Below, one piece after another: positions 44,918 through 53,333 of a stretch of DNA of 64,000 nt; the first letter of the stretch is position 1, and every line of letters begins with the position of its first letter. Made by a program: the position numbers and the translations under genes. The notes below the pieces were generated by a model. The model ran no database searches. It was given only the letters and a program-made list of their open reading frames with translations, and had not been told where the DNA came from. Origin of the DNA: Pyxidicoccus parkwaysis (lineage in GTDB: Bacteria; Myxococcota; Myxococcia; Myxococcales; Myxococcaceae); NCBI RefSeq assembly GCF_017301735.1, contig NZ_CP071090.1:12445001-12509000 (forward strand), read 5' to 3'.

Positions 44918-47647
44918 TCAGTTGTCCTCCACGCGCGCGGTGGGCTGGGCCTTCTTGTGCAGCTCGTAGGCGGAGAGGAAGTCGCGCACGAAGGCGCCCG
45001 CCAGCCGCTGGTAGCCCTCCTGCGTCAGGTGCACGCCGTCCGCGTGGCCCAGCGCCGGCTCCGCGCGCTGCCAGCGCAGCATGGCCCGCTCACCGCCCAT
45101 GGCCGCGCGCGGAGACCAGTACGCGCAGCCCGCCTCCTTCGCGACCTGCGGCAGCGTCCTCAGCACGGAGGCCAGCGCGGGCGCCTCGTGCCACTGGCCA
45201 TTCGCGTCCTGCTCCAGCCGGTCCGTGGGGCCCAAGAGCAGGCACTCGGAGTTGGTGGCCTTGCGCAGCCGGGCGATGAGCGCCGGGTAGTCGCGGCGCA
45301 GCGCCTCCGCGTCCAGGTCCGCCTTGCCGGCCTCGTTGGTGCCGTACCAGAAGACGAGGAGGTCCGGCCGGCGCGAGGTGAGCTGCGCGTCCACCGCCGC
45401 CGCATCCATGTCCCGCAGCGTGAAGGCCGTGGCGCCGGGCAGGCCCAGCGCGTCCAGCACCACGCCGGGCGTGTCCTGCTCCAGCGAGGCGCCCAGCACG
45501 GTGACGCCGCTGTCCGCGGGCGCGGCCACCTGCACGGTGTGCGCGGGGCCGCTGACGGGGAAGGAGCGGATGCGCACGGTGGGCGCGGTGAGGGGCTCGG
45601 GCAGCGGCGCATCCGGGGGCACCGGCTGGCCGTCCACCAGGATTTCCGGCGCGCCCATGTTGGGCCCGTCCAGCGTGTAGAGGTCCAGCCGCCCGTTGGG
45701 CGTCTTCGCGTCCGGGCAGTCCTTGCAGAATTGGATGCGCAGCTTCGCGCCGGGTGCGCCCACGGCGCGGATGCCGGTGAGGCCCCAGAGGCCGCCGGGC
45801 GCCGCCTCCAGTGCGTCCTCCACCGTCCACTCGCCCTCCAGCTCGCGGGCCACGTGCGCGGCGTCCAGGCGCGGGGACGGCTTGCCGGCGGCGATGAAGC
45901 CCTGGCCCGCGTCGCCGAAGCGCTTCGTCAGCACCTCGCGCACCGCGTCCGTGAAGTAGTGCGAGGCCGTGTGCGAAGCGCCGAGCTGGGCGATGCCCAC
46001 GCGCACGGCCTCGCCGGCCTCGCGGCGGCCCAGCCGCTCGAAAGTCTTGACCAGCGCCGCGTCCGCGCCCTGCAGGCCCGGCGGGTCCGCGACGGCCACG
46101 AGCGGCGCGTGCGACTTCGCGAAGGCACGCTGGAGCGACAGGTCGAAGAGGTGGCCCAGCAGGTCGGAGCCCTTCACGCGCGGGTGGACGAGGTCCTCCA
46201 GCATCAGCCCTTCGTCGAGCCAGCGAATCGCGGAGCCCTCGCCGCCCATGGCGGTGAAGGCGTCGTAGAAGGCGCAGCCTCCAGCGCGGGCCTCCTCGCG
46301 GAAGATGTCGCCCACTTCCTTGGAGCCGCGGCGGGGGGTGATGTCGCCGCTCAGGGTGCGCACGCCCGCGTCGATGGGGGACATGACGAGGCACGCCGAG
46401 TCCGGCACGTTGGTGCGCACGCGCGAGATGAGCTCCTTCATCTGCGCCCGCACCTGCTCCAGCGTGGTGCGCTCGCGCGAGAAGAAGAAGGCCTCGTTGC
46501 CGCCCACCATCAGCACCACCAGCGACGGCTTGCGCTGGCGCAGCTGCGCGCGGAAGGCGGCGGGTTGCGCGCGCAGGTACACCTCCGCCATGCCGCCCAG
46601 CAGGCCCACCGTGTCGTAGACGATGCCGGGCTGTCCCGTCTCCAGCGTCACGCCGTGCAGCTCCACCTTGCCGGACGTGGTGAGCGACAGCGTCTTCGCG
46701 CCCTCGGGCAGCGAGACGCGGGCGAAGGCGGCCTCGGACTTCGTCTTGGAGAAGCCGCGCGTCTGGATGCGCTGGAGCGCCTTGCCGTCCACGGAGAGCT
46801 GCACGGAGCCGCTGGCCGGCTGCGCGAGGAAGAACAGCTCCGCCGTCCGCGCTCCGTCCACGTCATAGCGCGTGCTCTGCGCGCCGCCGCCCGAGGTGAA
46901 GGCCACGCCCGTCCAGCCCACCCTGTCGCGCGGCCACTTCGTGTCCACCAGCCGTTCAATCACCCAGCCGTCCGAGCCGCGCCCGGAGCGCGTCCAGCGG
47001 CCGGCGCTGGCCGGGCGGGTGATGAAGAGGAAGCCCTTGCCGCCCGCGCCGAAGCGCTCCTGGAGCCTGTCCCGCACCATGTCGGTGATGTGGTCGGACG
47101 CAATCAGCGAGTCGCCCAGTTGCACCACACGCACGGGCGTGCGGCGGGTGTCGGCGCGCAGCTCCGCCAGCGCGCGGGTGAAGGGCGCGAGCCCGTCCTC
47201 CAGGCACGTGCCGTCCGGGGCGGACTTGCGGCAGTTCAATTCGATGTCCACGTGCTGGGCGCCCATGCGCTCGCGCAGGGCCTCCAGTTCCAGCGCGCGG
47301 GCCAGGGTGGGGGCGCTGAGCTCTTCCAGTCCGATGCCGGGCGTGGTGGGCACGGCCGGCAGGGCAGGGGCGGTGTCCGCCACGGCCGTTCCCGCGTCGG
47401 GTTCCTCTTCTTCGGGGGGGAGGGCGTCCGCCACCGCGGTGTCCACCGGGGGCGGGCGAGCGGGCTTCTTGCCCGTCAGCGACGCGGGCACGACGAGGGC
47501 CACCAGCTTCGGGCCCAGCGGGCCGTTGCGCTGAAGGCTCGGGACGGGGCGGAACGCTTCGGGCACCGGCGCCAACGAGAGTCCCAGCGCCAGTGCGACG
47601 GTGAGGACGAGCGTCAGCCCGGTGGATCTGGCCTTGAGGAAGTCCAA
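44918..47647 (-). CDS. Tandem SGNH/GDSL hydrolase-like protein, partner of MBOAT
   Basis: About 909 residues. The start is uncertain: no ATG or GTG in this frame near the membrane segment, so TTG 47647 is proposed. An N-terminal TM (TGLTLVLTVALALGLSLAPV) and an acidic Pro-rich linker precede two SGNH domains. Domain 1: VVQLGDSLIASDHITDMVRD, LVVLMVGGNEAFFF and EDLVHPRVKG. Domain 2: IAQLGASHTASHYFTDAVRE, LLVFWYGTNEAGK and GHADGVHLTQEGY. Each has Ser, Asn and Asp-x-x-His, so both may be catalytic. Next to an MBOAT gene this suggests O-acetyl transfer to, or removal from, a cell-surface polymer, as with PatA/PatB-type pairs (inference). Confidence 0.85.
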   Translation of the reverse strand: MDFLKARSTGLTLVLTVALALGLSLAPVPEAFRPVPSLQRNGPLGPKLVALVVPASLTGKKPARPPPVDTAVADALPPEEEEPDAGTAVADTAPALPAVPTTPGIGLEELSAPTLARALELEALRERMGAQHVDIELNCRKSAPDGTCLEDGLAPFTRALAELRADTRRTPVRVVQLGDSLIASDHITDMVRDRLQERFGAGGKGFLFITRPASAGRWTRSGRGSDGWVIERLVDTKWPRDRVGWTGVAFTSGGGAQSTRYDVDGARTAELFFLAQPASGSVQLSVDGKALQRIQTRGFSKTKSEAAFARVSLPEGAKTLSLTTSGKVELHGVTLETGQPGIVYDTVGLLGGMAEVYLRAQPAAFRAQLRQRKPSLVVLMVGGNEAFFFSRERTTLEQVRAQMKELISRVRTNVPDSACLVMSPIDAGVRTLSGDITPRRGSKEVGDIFREEARAGGCAFYDAFTAMGGEGSAIRWLDEGLMLEDLVHPRVKGSDLLGHLFDLSLQRAFAKSHAPLVAVADPPGLQGADAALVKTFERLGRREAGEAVRVGIAQLGASHTASHYFTDAVREVLTKRFGDAGQGFIAAGKPSPRLDAAHVARELEGEWTVEDALEAAPGGLWGLTGIRAVGAPGAKLRIQFCKDCPDAKTPNGRLDLYTLDGPNMGAPEILVDGQPVPPDAPLPEPLTAPTVRIRSFPVSGPAHTVQVAAPADSGVTVLGASLEQDTPGVVLDALGLPGATAFTLRDMDAAAVDAQLTSRRPDLLVFWYGTNEAGKADLDAEALRRDYPALIARLRKATNSECLLLGPTDRLEQDANGQWHEAPALASVLRTLPQVAKEAGCAYWSPRAAMGGERAMLRWQRAEPALGHADGVHLTQEGYQRLAGAFVRDFLSAYELHKKAQPTARVEDN

Positions 47648-47809
47648 CAGCGCGGCATGAGACTGGCTTTTTGGGGGCGGGTCAAAACTCTCACCTACAT
47701 TCGGAGTCCCCCCGAGCGGAGAGCAGGCGGCCTGCCGTCGGCACGTCCTCCTTCCCCCGAGGGGCCGAAACGGTATGGTGCGCCGCCATACCAGGAGTTC
47801 GATACCCGT
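47648..47809. other. Divergent promoter gap between SGNH and manC genes
   Basis: 162 bases between two genes of sugar-polymer metabolism read in opposite directions. AGGAG at about 47793 belongs to the manC side. No clear -35/-10 pair is recognised. Confidence 0.3.
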
Positions 47810-48874
47810 ATGGCCCTCTATCCCGTCATCATGGCCGGTGGCTCCGGCACCCGCTTCTGGCCCCTGTCCCGCCAGGCGCGCCCCAAGCAGTTCCTGCCGC
47901 TGGCCTCGAAGCAGCCCCTCATCACCGACACCTCCGCGCGCCTCAAGGGGCTGGCGTCGGTGAAGGACACCTTCATCGTCTGCGGCCCGCTGCACGCCAA
48001 GAGTGCGGCGAAGCTGGTGAAGGGCCTGCCCAAGGCCAACCTCCTGGTGGAGCCGGTGGCCCGCAACACCGCCCCCGCGATTGCCCTGGCCGCCGTGCAG
48101 GTGGCCGCGCGCGACCCCAAGGGCATCATGGTGGTGCTGCCCTCGGACCACCACGTGGCGGACGTGGCCGGCTTCAAGCGCACCCTGGCCGAGGCCGCGA
48201 AGATTGCCGAGGCGGGCCACATCGTCACGCTGGGCATCAAGCCCGCGCACCCGGAGACGGGCTACGGCTACATCCAGGTGGGCGAGGCGCTGGAGGGCGG
48301 CGGCCGCAAGGTGCAGGCGTTCAAGGAGAAGCCCGACCTGGAGACGGCGAAGGGCTACCTCTCCTCGGGTGACTACCTGTGGAACGGCGGCATCTTCGTG
48401 TTCCGCGCGGACGTCATCCTGGAGGCCTTTGCCAGGCACATGCCCGAGATGCAGAAGGGGCTGGACGCGCTGAAGAAGGCCGCGGGCAAGCGCACCTTCG
48501 CGTCGGTGCTGAAGAAGGTGTTCCCCAATCTGCCGTCCATCTCCATCGACTATGGCGTCATGGAGAAGGCGTCCAACATCGCCGTGCTGCCGGGTGACTT
48601 CGGCTGGTCCGACGTGGGCTCCTTCGCGGCGATTCCGGAAGTGCGCCCCGCGGATGCCAACGGCAACGTGGTGTCCGGTGACTCGGCGGTGGTGGTGGAC
48701 TGCAAGAACTGCGTGGTGCTCGCGGAGAAGCGCCCGCTGGCCGTGGTGGGCCTCACCGACGTCGTGGTGGTGGACTCCGGCGACGCCGTCCTCGTGGTGC
48801 CGAAGGACAAGAGCCAGGACGTGCGCAAGGTCGTCGAGGCGCTCAAGGCTCGCAAGATGACGAAGTACCTGTAG
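47810..48874 (+). CDS. manC: Mannose-1-phosphate guanylyltransferase
   Basis: A 354-residue cytosolic enzyme producing GDP-mannose from mannose-1-phosphate and GTP. The nucleotide-binding signature is GGSGTRFWPLSRQARPKQFL (about residues 10-29). LPSDHHV, ETGYGYIQVGEAL, FKEKPD and YLWNGGIFVFRADV follow in order. It ends after the left-handed helix part and lacks the isomerase domain of bifunctional ManC/AlgA. The phosphomannomutase that could supply its substrate is encoded 4.5 kb downstream. Confidence 0.93.
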   Translation: MALYPVIMAGGSGTRFWPLSRQARPKQFLPLASKQPLITDTSARLKGLASVKDTFIVCGPLHAKSAAKLVKGLPKANLLVEPVARNTAPAIALAAVQVAARDPKGIMVVLPSDHHVADVAGFKRTLAEAAKIAEAGHIVTLGIKPAHPETGYGYIQVGEALEGGGRKVQAFKEKPDLETAKGYLSSGDYLWNGGIFVFRADVILEAFARHMPEMQKGLDALKKAAGKRTFASVLKKVFPNLPSISIDYGVMEKASNIAVLPGDFGWSDVGSFAAIPEVRPADANGNVVSGDSAVVVDCKNCVVLAEKRPLAVVGLTDVVVVDSGDAVLVVPKDKSQDVRKVVEALKARKMTKYL

Positions 48875-48894
48875 CCCTCGCGATGGCGCCCCAC

Positions 48895-48921
48895 CGCCCG
48901 CGCCTCATTGCGGCGCGGGCG
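48895..48921. terminator. Perfect 10-bp stem after manC
   Basis: CGCCCGCGCC (48895-48904) pairs with GGCGCGGGCG (48912-48921), loop 7. It begins 20 bases after the manC stop and overlaps the 3' end of the convergent lipoprotein gene. No U-tract. Confidence 0.5.
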
Positions 48922-50770
48922 TGTGGAGGACCTCGACCTCGAAGAGCTGCGCGCCGTCGAAGAGCTTCTGGAGCGCGCTTGCGGCCTTCTCCTCCGCGAC
49001 ACGCCAGCGGACCCGCGCGCCCTTCGCGAGCGCCGCCTGGTATTGCCGCCGTGCCTGCTCGACGAGCGCCCTCGCGCCCCACTTCGCGAACCAGGGCTTC
49101 GGTGTGAGGTCCTCGTTGAAGCGGCTCGCGAGCCCGGGGCCTCGCACCTCCACCAGCGCTCCGTCCTCGAAGCCTTCGAACCGCGTGCTGTTCTTCCGGC
49201 CCGGCTCACCCAGCCAGTAGGCCTCGCTCGCGGGATGGCCGGAGACGTGCTCCTGGTAGCGCGCGGCTCGCGGGGACAGCAGCTCGCGGGACGGTGCCCA
49301 GCGGCCGGGTCCTCCCACGGGCTCGGGCTGGCGGCTCTGCGCGGACAGTGAGGTCTCGAGGTGAAGGACGGCGGCTGCGCCGGGTCCATCGCCCAGCACG
49401 GTGACGGCTCGGCCCACGGGCACCGCGACTCGCTCCACCACGAGCGCGCCGTCCTCCGCGAGCGACAGCACCGGAATGCGATGCGCTTCCCAGCCTCGGC
49501 CCAGTGCCGCGAGTGTGCGCGGTGTTCCCGCCACCGTGCCCCACGTGGACAGCAGTGTGGCGCTCAGCTTCGACAGCTCGCGGACCTGCTCTCCGCGCGG
49601 CAGACGCTGGAAGCGCTCCAGGTATGCGGGCGAGGACGTGACGAGCGTGGCGAGCCCCTCCGGGAGCTGTGACAGCGCGGCGGCGCTGTCTCCCTGTTGC
49701 GTGAGGAATTGTCCCAACACGAGGACCAGCTCGATGAACGTGTCCTCCTCGCCTCCCTGGGCAAGGGCTTCGTCGCGCACTTCCGCGAGCACCGGGCTGT
49801 CCCAGCCGCGCTGGAGCGCCGCGTCCACGGGACGCCAGACACCCGTGGCTCCCGAGTAGAGCGCGCCCACCACGAAGCCGCCCGCGCGGAAGGAGCCTTC
49901 CCTCCACTGCACCTCGCCCACGCGCTGCTTCGCCGTGCCGGTGAGAGCCATGGCCAGCACGCCATCCGGGCGCAGCACCGCGAGCCGCTCATGGCGCTTC
50001 ACGCGCTCCAGCAGTTCCGCGCGAGACACCTCTTCATCGCCCTCCACCACCTCGCGCAACAGTCGCGAGGTGACGAGTCGCGGGCCGAAGCTCGCCACCG
50101 TGACGGGCTTGTTCAGCAGGGCGCCGAACAGCGTCGACGCCTCCTCTGGCGATAGCGGCGCGCCGTCGGGCAACTGCTCGTGCGCGCGCGTGAGGCCGGC
50201 CCGCAGCAGCACCTGCACGAGCGCATCGCCACGCACGAGCCGGTGTTTCACGCTGCTCGCTGCGCGGTCTGCTTGCGCCGACGATGCATCAGGACTCTGC
50301 GAACGCCCCGCTTGCTCTGACGCCGCACCAGCGCCTCGCGCACGCCCCGCTTGTTCCGACGCTGCACCGGTGCCTCGCGCACGCCCCGCTTGCGCTGACG
50401 CCGCACCGCTGCCTCGTGCGCTCCCTGCTTGCTTCAGCGTTGCATCGACACCCGCCGCGAAGTCCTCCGGGTCCGAGCTCGAATCAGCGCCCGAGAGGCC
50501 TGCTTCGGCCGAAGCAGCGTCCTCGTTCGCGGCGCGCTCCGCCGAGGCCGCATCGCCGTTCGCGCCGGGGCTTCCCTCCTCCTCCGTGAACGACGGCGGA
50601 GACGCGGAGCGGTAGCGCAGCGAGCCGCTGTCGAGCTCGCTCAGTGGCATCTCCTTCAGGTGCAATGTGCCGCAGCCGGTGGTGGCCAGGAGCGTGGCCA
50701 GCAATACATGAGGCCGGCTGCTGTGGTTGTGGTTGCTACAGCCGCGACGGCCGGAGTGATGGACGAACAT
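48905..50770 (-). CDS. Lipoprotein with Tox-REase-5-like C-terminal domain
   Basis: A 621-residue protein; lipobox LLATLLATTGC (Cys33) after a long polar n-region. Residues 114-165 are four 13-residue repeats of the QAGRARGxGAASE type. A long alpha/beta body follows. The last 125 residues resemble restriction-endonuclase-fold toxin 5 (Tox-REase-5): ARYQEHVSGHPASEAYWL, FEGFEDGALVEVRGPGLASR and a closing helix/strand pair (LVEQARRQYQAALAKGARVR). Relatives usually read FDG..LLExKG; here the active-site Asp and Lys positions are Glu and Arg (EVRG), so nuclease activity is doubtful. No immunity-type gene is next to it. Confidence 0.65.
   Translation of the reverse strand: MFVHHSGRRGCSNHNHSSRPHVLLATLLATTGCGTLHLKEMPLSELDSGSLRYRSASPPSFTEEEGSPGANGDAASAERAANEDAASAEAGLSGADSSSDPEDFAAGVDATLKQAGSARGSGAASAQAGRARGTGAASEQAGRARGAGAASEQAGRSQSPDASSAQADRAASSVKHRLVRGDALVQVLLRAGLTRAHEQLPDGAPLSPEEASTLFGALLNKPVTVASFGPRLVTSRLLREVVEGDEEVSRAELLERVKRHERLAVLRPDGVLAMALTGTAKQRVGEVQWREGSFRAGGFVVGALYSGATGVWRPVDAALQRGWDSPVLAEVRDEALAQGGEEDTFIELVLVLGQFLTQQGDSAAALSQLPEGLATLVTSSPAYLERFQRLPRGEQVRELSKLSATLLSTWGTVAGTPRTLAALGRGWEAHRIPVLSLAEDGALVVERVAVPVGRAVTVLGDGPGAAAVLHLETSLSAQSRQPEPVGGPGRWAPSRELLSPRAARYQEHVSGHPASEAYWLGEPGRKNSTRFEGFEDGALVEVRGPGLASRFNEDLTPKPWFAKWGARALVEQARRQYQAALAKGARVRWRVAEEKAASALQKLFDGAQLFEVEVLHTPAPQ
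50276..50431 (-). repeat. Four 39-bp coding tandem repeats
   Basis: Within the lipoprotein gene, residues 114-165 consist of four consecutive 13-residue units (QAGSARGSGAASA, QAGRARGTGAASE, QAGRARGAGAASE, QAGRSQSPDASSA). The middle two are almost identical in DNA, so copy number may vary between strains. Confidence 0.75.
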
Positions 50771-51026
50771 GCGAAGACCTCGTCTTCACCGGAGTAGCAG
50801 GCAGGGGTGACAGCCCTCGGAAGGGCCCGCATGGCGCCGGATGTGCGCGGGAGAATCTTCTCGGTGGCCCCTGGAAGATTTACGGGTGCGTTGGGACCCG
50901 CACACCTGCGCCCCTCGCTCTCCTGGGAGGTTGCCTTGTCCACTCATGGACGAAGGGGGACTGCACGAAGGTTGCAGAGCCGACGCCGCCCGCCCCGCTT
51001 TCCGGGGCGCAACGAGGGTGGCTTCG

Positions 51027-53141
51027 ATGGCATGCAATCACTGCGCGGTAGCCCACCCGGCCGGGACTTCCTGCCCGGCCGAGCAGGTGGCCTCGCCCAT
51101 GGCCAACGACGTGTCTCTGGTCGGCCAGCGGCACGGGCCGCTCGTCTTCAAGCGCCGGCTGGGCGCGGGGGCCCTGGGCTCGGTGTACCTCGCCGAGCAC
51201 TTCCCCTCCGCGCACCGCTTCGCCGTGAAGGTGCTGCACCCGCACCTGGCCGCGCGGCCCGCCATGCGCCAGCGCTTCTACGCGGAGGCCCGCGCCCTGC
51301 GCGAGCTCACGCACCGCCACGTGGCCCGCGTGCTCGACGCGCGCCCCGGCCCCCTGGGCCTGCCGTGCCTCCTCATGGAGTACGCCAACGGCGAGCCCTT
51401 CTCGCGCCTGCCCATGCCGCTGGCGCCGGTGGAAGCCGTGGAGCTGCTCGTGCAGGCGCTGGAGGGCGTGGAGGCCGCGCACGCGCGAGGCCTCGTGCAC
51501 TGCGACTTGTCCGCCGACAACCTCGTCCTCACGCGCGACAAGCGCGGCGAGCGGCGGGTGAAGGTGCTCGACTTCGGCGCCAGCGCCGTGCTCAGCGCCA
51601 GCCTGTCCAAGGAGGAGCGCGCGTGCGGCATGGTGGTGGGCTCGCCCGCCTTCATCGCGCCCGAGCAGTGGTCCGGCGAGGCCGTGGATGGCCGCGCGGA
51701 CCTGTACGCGCTGGGCGTGGTGGGCTACCTGCTCGTCACCGGGCGCCTGCCCTTCGGCTTCGGCCGCGTGGGCGAATTGGCCCCGCCGCAGCCGCACGCG
51801 CTCAACCCCAGCGTGCCGCCCGCGCTGTCCGAGGTGCTGCTGCGCGCCCTGGCCCAGTGCCCCGATGACCGCTTCCCGGATGCGCGCTCCTTCCGCGAGG
51901 CGCTCGCGAGCTGCCTCGCGTCCCTCCTCCTGCCGCCCGAACCGCGCTCTCCCTTCGCCGACGACGAGGCGCTGCTCCCCGAAATCGAGGTCGTGGTGGA
52001 TGAGCTGGTGGACGGCGCGTCCGCTCCTCTCGTCACGGGCAACGGGCCCTTCCCGGACACGGGCGTGCCCTGGGACATCCTTCCGCACCCCATCCCGCTC
52101 ACGCCCGACATGGCCGTGCCGGGCAGTGGCTCCAGCATCTCCATCTTCGGACAGGCGGTGCCCGCGGACGGCGCCACGCCGCTGCACCTCGCGCTGCGCG
52201 AGGTGGCCCGGGTCGCCACGCCGATGCTGGAGGTGTCCGCCCCATGCGAGCCCGCGCCCGCGGGGCTGCGCATTCGCGTGGGCCTGGGCGAAGCGGCGAG
52301 CCTCGTGTCCGTGGACGCCGGTGACGTGACGTCGGATGGCTTCTTCGCCGCGTGGCAGGGGGCGCTGCCGCCGCTCGCCGCGCGGGTGCCGGCGGAGCTG
52401 ACCTTCGCCGGGCGGACGGTGTGGTGCGTGTGCGACGTCGTCCGTCACGTCACCCAGGACGAGGCCCGCATCTGGAACGTGGCCGCCGGCATCTTCGTCC
52501 AGTACGCCGAGCCCGGTGAGCCGCTGCTCCAGTTGCTGGCCCAGGTGCTTGCGAGCACGCGCAAGCCGCCGCGTCCGGACGTGGAGCTCGCCCGCCTGCT
52601 GTCGCGCGCCGCCGCCGTGGCGAAGGACCCGTACACCCTGCTGGGGGCGCCGCGGCACGCGGACTTCGAGGAGGTGCGCCGCCGCGCCAGCGCCGCGCTC
52701 CGCCGCCTGGACGGCTTCCGCCAGCGCGTGCTGCCCGAGCCGCAGCGCCGGGCCCTGGAGTCGCTGCGCAAGCGCGTGGAAGCCGCCCGCCGCACCCTGG
52801 GCGAGCCGCTGAACCGCGCCGGCTTCGACGCCCTCCGCAACAACCTCGCCGGGCTCGCGCGCTGCGTCGAGGCGGGCCTCACGGACGAGGCGCTCGAGCC
52901 GATGCGCCGCGCGTACCTGGCCGCCCGTCCCGACGCGGAGGCCCGCGCGCGCAGCCTCTTCACCCAGGGCCACGCGCTGGAGGTGCAGCGGGCCCTGCGC
53001 GGCGCGCTGTCCCGCTACGCCGAGGCGCTCGCGTTGGACCCGCTCAACGTCTCCTGGCTGCGCCACTACCAGGAGCTGCGCCACAGGACGCGCGCCGCCG
53101 CCGGGGGGACGTCCTCCCTGTCCTCGGGGGCACCCGCCTGA
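51027..53141 (+). CDS. Ser/Thr protein kinase with PilZ-like, J-like and TPR-like C-terminal regions
   Basis: About 704 residues; ATG 51027 has GAGGG upstream. The N-terminus CNHCAVAHPAGTSC is a possible zinc knuckle. Kinase domain: LGAGALGSVYLAEH, Lys68 (FAVKVLH), HCDLSADNL with Asp160 catalytic, and DFG Asp182. The usual HRD Arg is Cys159, so it is a non-RD kinase, probably not regulated by activation-loop phosphorylation. Residues about 410-500 resemble a PilZ-type domain of myxobacterial proteins, residues about 534-575 (DPYTLLGAPRHADFEEVRRR) resemble a J-domain helix pair, and the tail is TPR-like. No membrane segment, so cytoplasmic. Its substrate is unknown. Confidence 0.85.
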   Translation: MACNHCAVAHPAGTSCPAEQVASPMANDVSLVGQRHGPLVFKRRLGAGALGSVYLAEHFPSAHRFAVKVLHPHLAARPAMRQRFYAEARALRELTHRHVARVLDARPGPLGLPCLLMEYANGEPFSRLPMPLAPVEAVELLVQALEGVEAAHARGLVHCDLSADNLVLTRDKRGERRVKVLDFGASAVLSASLSKEERACGMVVGSPAFIAPEQWSGEAVDGRADLYALGVVGYLLVTGRLPFGFGRVGELAPPQPHALNPSVPPALSEVLLRALAQCPDDRFPDARSFREALASCLASLLLPPEPRSPFADDEALLPEIEVVVDELVDGASAPLVTGNGPFPDTGVPWDILPHPIPLTPDMAVPGSGSSISIFGQAVPADGATPLHLALREVARVATPMLEVSAPCEPAPAGLRIRVGLGEAASLVSVDAGDVTSDGFFAAWQGALPPLAARVPAELTFAGRTVWCVCDVVRHVTQDEARIWNVAAGIFVQYAEPGEPLLQLLAQVLASTRKPPRPDVELARLLSRAAAVAKDPYTLLGAPRHADFEEVRRRASAALRRLDGFRQRVLPEPQRRALESLRKRVEAARRTLGEPLNRAGFDALRNNLAGLARCVEAGLTDEALEPMRRAYLAARPDAEARARSLFTQGHALEVQRALRGALSRYAEALALDPLNVSWLRHYQELRHRTRAAAGGTSSLSSGAPA

Positions 53142-53333
53142 GCCTGAGAGGGGAGGGCGCCCGGGTGCGCTTTGCCCCCCAACGGTCCGCCGCCCGCCCG
53201 CCAGCGTGGGGGGAGGCCGTGCCGTTCAGCAGTCAGCCGGGCCCCTGAGTCCCGTGCCGCCCGGCCCCGTGCTCGTGTAGAGTCCGCCGCCCTCTGCCAT
53301 GCCCTCTGGCATCCTGGGGGCGGGGACACCTTC

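Noticed and set aside
44879-47809. Upstream extension of the manC frame
   Set aside because: Lies antisense to the SGNH gene and has no nucleotidyltransferase sequence; the guanylyltransferase motif begins right after ATG 47810.
47648-48439. N-terminal extension of the SGNH protein across manC
   Set aside because: Antisense to manC and without family sequence; the membrane segment marks the likely N-terminus near 47647.
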